Source of the DNA: Desulfitibacter sp. BRH_c19
GTDB taxonomy: Bacteria; Bacillota; DSM-16504; Desulfitibacterales; Desulfitibacteraceae
Direction of reading: 5' to 3'
DNA length: 64,000 bases
Assembly (NCBI GenBank): GCA_001515945.1
Contig: LOER01000026.1
Location: forward strand, 186,001-250,000
Part shown: positions 63,541-64,000 of the stretch, in pieces
How the letters are laid out: each line of letters begins with the position of its first letter
Numbering within the stretch: position 1 is the stretch's first letter
The notes under the pieces: model-generated
Told to the model about the DNA's origin: nothing
The model's input: the letters and a program-made list of their open reading frames with translations, nothing else
Database searches by the model: none
Program-made: the position numbers and the translations under genes

Positions 63541-63921
63541 GTGAATAATAAGAGAAGACCACATGTTCTAATTATAGATGACCAATTAGGTGTTAGGATG
63601 CTTCTTTCGGAAGCTTTCAAAAACGAAGATTTTCTAGTAACAACTGCAGCTAATGGAGAAGAAGCATTGGAACTGCTGAAAACAAGCTATCCTGATATTA
63701 TATTTTTAGATATGAAAATGCCAAAAAGGGATGGAAATTTCGTTTATTATGAGCTAAGGAATTTAGGTTATCAGGGGCCTGTTGTTATTATGACAGGTAT
63801 GGAAAAAAGAGATGTTGATTTAGAGGTGGATTATATATTAAGCAAGCCATTTGACATTGATGAAGCTATAGAGATGCTACATCAACTGCTTAATACTAGA
63901 GAAGAAAAGCGTTTGTCCTAG
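63541..63921 (+). CDS. Spo0F-like stand-alone response regulator
   Basis: This ~126-aa single receiver domain matches Spo0F of the sporulation phosphorelay in size and motifs: VLIIDDQLGVRMLL (acidic pair DD near 12), the phosphoacceptor Asp in PDIIFLDMKMPKRDG near 57, VIMTG with the conserved Thr near 85, and the Lys in YILSKPFDIDEA near 105. Its place shortly after pyrG is like spo0F in Bacillus. The frame begins with ATG 63526, but GGAGGG in the next codons positions the GTG at 63541. Many clostridial Spo0F-like proteins are not sporulation-specific, so the role is inferred. Confidence 0.85.
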   Translation: MNNKRRPHVLIIDDQLGVRMLLSEAFKNEDFLVTTAANGEEALELLKTSYPDIIFLDMKMPKRDGNFVYYELRNLGYQGPVVIMTGMEKRDVDLEVDYILSKPFDIDEAIEMLHQLLNTREEKRLS

Positions 63922-63977
63922 ACAGAAGGATTTTATACTTTTAGCTAGAATTATTTAAAGGAAAGGAGGGTATATAG

Positions 63978-64000
63978 ATGATCCCTACCAGTACAGTTAT
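63978..64000 (+). CDS. Start of an unidentified gene (cut by window edge)
   Basis: ATG at 63978 with AAAGGAGGG upstream begins a frame reading MIPTSTV before the window ends. Too short to identify. In related genomes, central carbon genes such as fructose-bisphosphate aldolase often follow spo0F-like genes, but the sequence does not show this. Confidence 0.4.

Overview
The window is from a low-G+C, anaerobic, probably spore-forming Firmicute of the Clostridia (Peptococcaceae-like). The pointers are the nadABC/NiaR set, a Phe T-box, a cytochrome-free GlpABC dehydrogenase, a small clostridial ferredoxin, a bacteriohemerythrin, and a Spo0F-like receiver downstream of pyrG. Shine-Dalgarno sites are strong and TTG/GTG starts are common. 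No rRNA, tRNA, CRISPR array or phage was seen.

Layout. 1-4801 (minus): start of transketolase, then nadA-nadB-nadC with a promoter and a candidate NiaR operator, and the NiaR repressor gene. 4972-13602: assorted metabolism and transport (radical SAM protein, EamA transporter, orphan oligopeptide ABC ATPases, glutamate/dicarboxylate symporter, UspA, hemerythrin, cupin, a decapitated Na+/Ca2+ antiporter, ferredoxin, TauE exporter). 13965-18729: shikimate/tyrosine run aroF-tyrA-aroA-aroC. 18877-21903: a large Cache-HAMP-PAS-GGDEF-HD-GYP protein. 21918-24604: T-box-controlled second DAHP synthase plus a PheA of reversed domain order. 24678-30353: a 49-aa peptide, a solitary D12 adenine methylase, PolX, a MazG-like protein and RecQ. 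30405-36660: azlCD with a divergent MocR regulator, LD-carboxypeptidase, MATE pump and a DUF2680 protein. 36713-37663: a REP-associated transposase (RAYT) bounded by inverted REP copies, abutting a molybdenum hydroxylase operon whose large subunit is split in two. 40722-48121: glpK-glpA-glpB-glpC, then adenine deaminase. 48892-50208: YeiH-type exporter. 50365-53042 (minus): a glutamate-cysteine-ligase-like gene with a glutathionylspermidine-synthase-like ATP-grasp gene. 53420-55808: ECF sigma factor and a beta-propeller anti-sigma factor. 56039-64000: argS, pyrG, femX-like, alr, sppA, Yip1-like, spo0F-like, and the start of another gene.

How genes work together. Two DAHP synthases feed chorismate: one sits in the Tyr/chorismate operon, the other with pheA under a T-box that appears to read a Phe (UUC) codon and whose 3' half is duplicated. 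NAD synthesis is probably repressed by NiaR. GlpK and GlpABC convert glycerol to dihydroxyacetone phosphate.

Repeats shape the window. (1) Eight copies of a REP beginning GGGTCAGGCTTGACAAA mobilised by the RAYT; in four genes the copy supplies the stop codon or the last residues. (2) A modular palindromic family (about 341-625, 4142-4282, 11975-12006, 26207-26300, 48575-48800). (3) Low-complexity TCAGAAG/GAATTCTG tracts in intergenic gaps, one next to the 3' end of pyrG. The least explained loci are the ligase pair at 50365-53042, the split molybdenum hydroxylase, the REP-made C-termini and the half-duplicated T-box.
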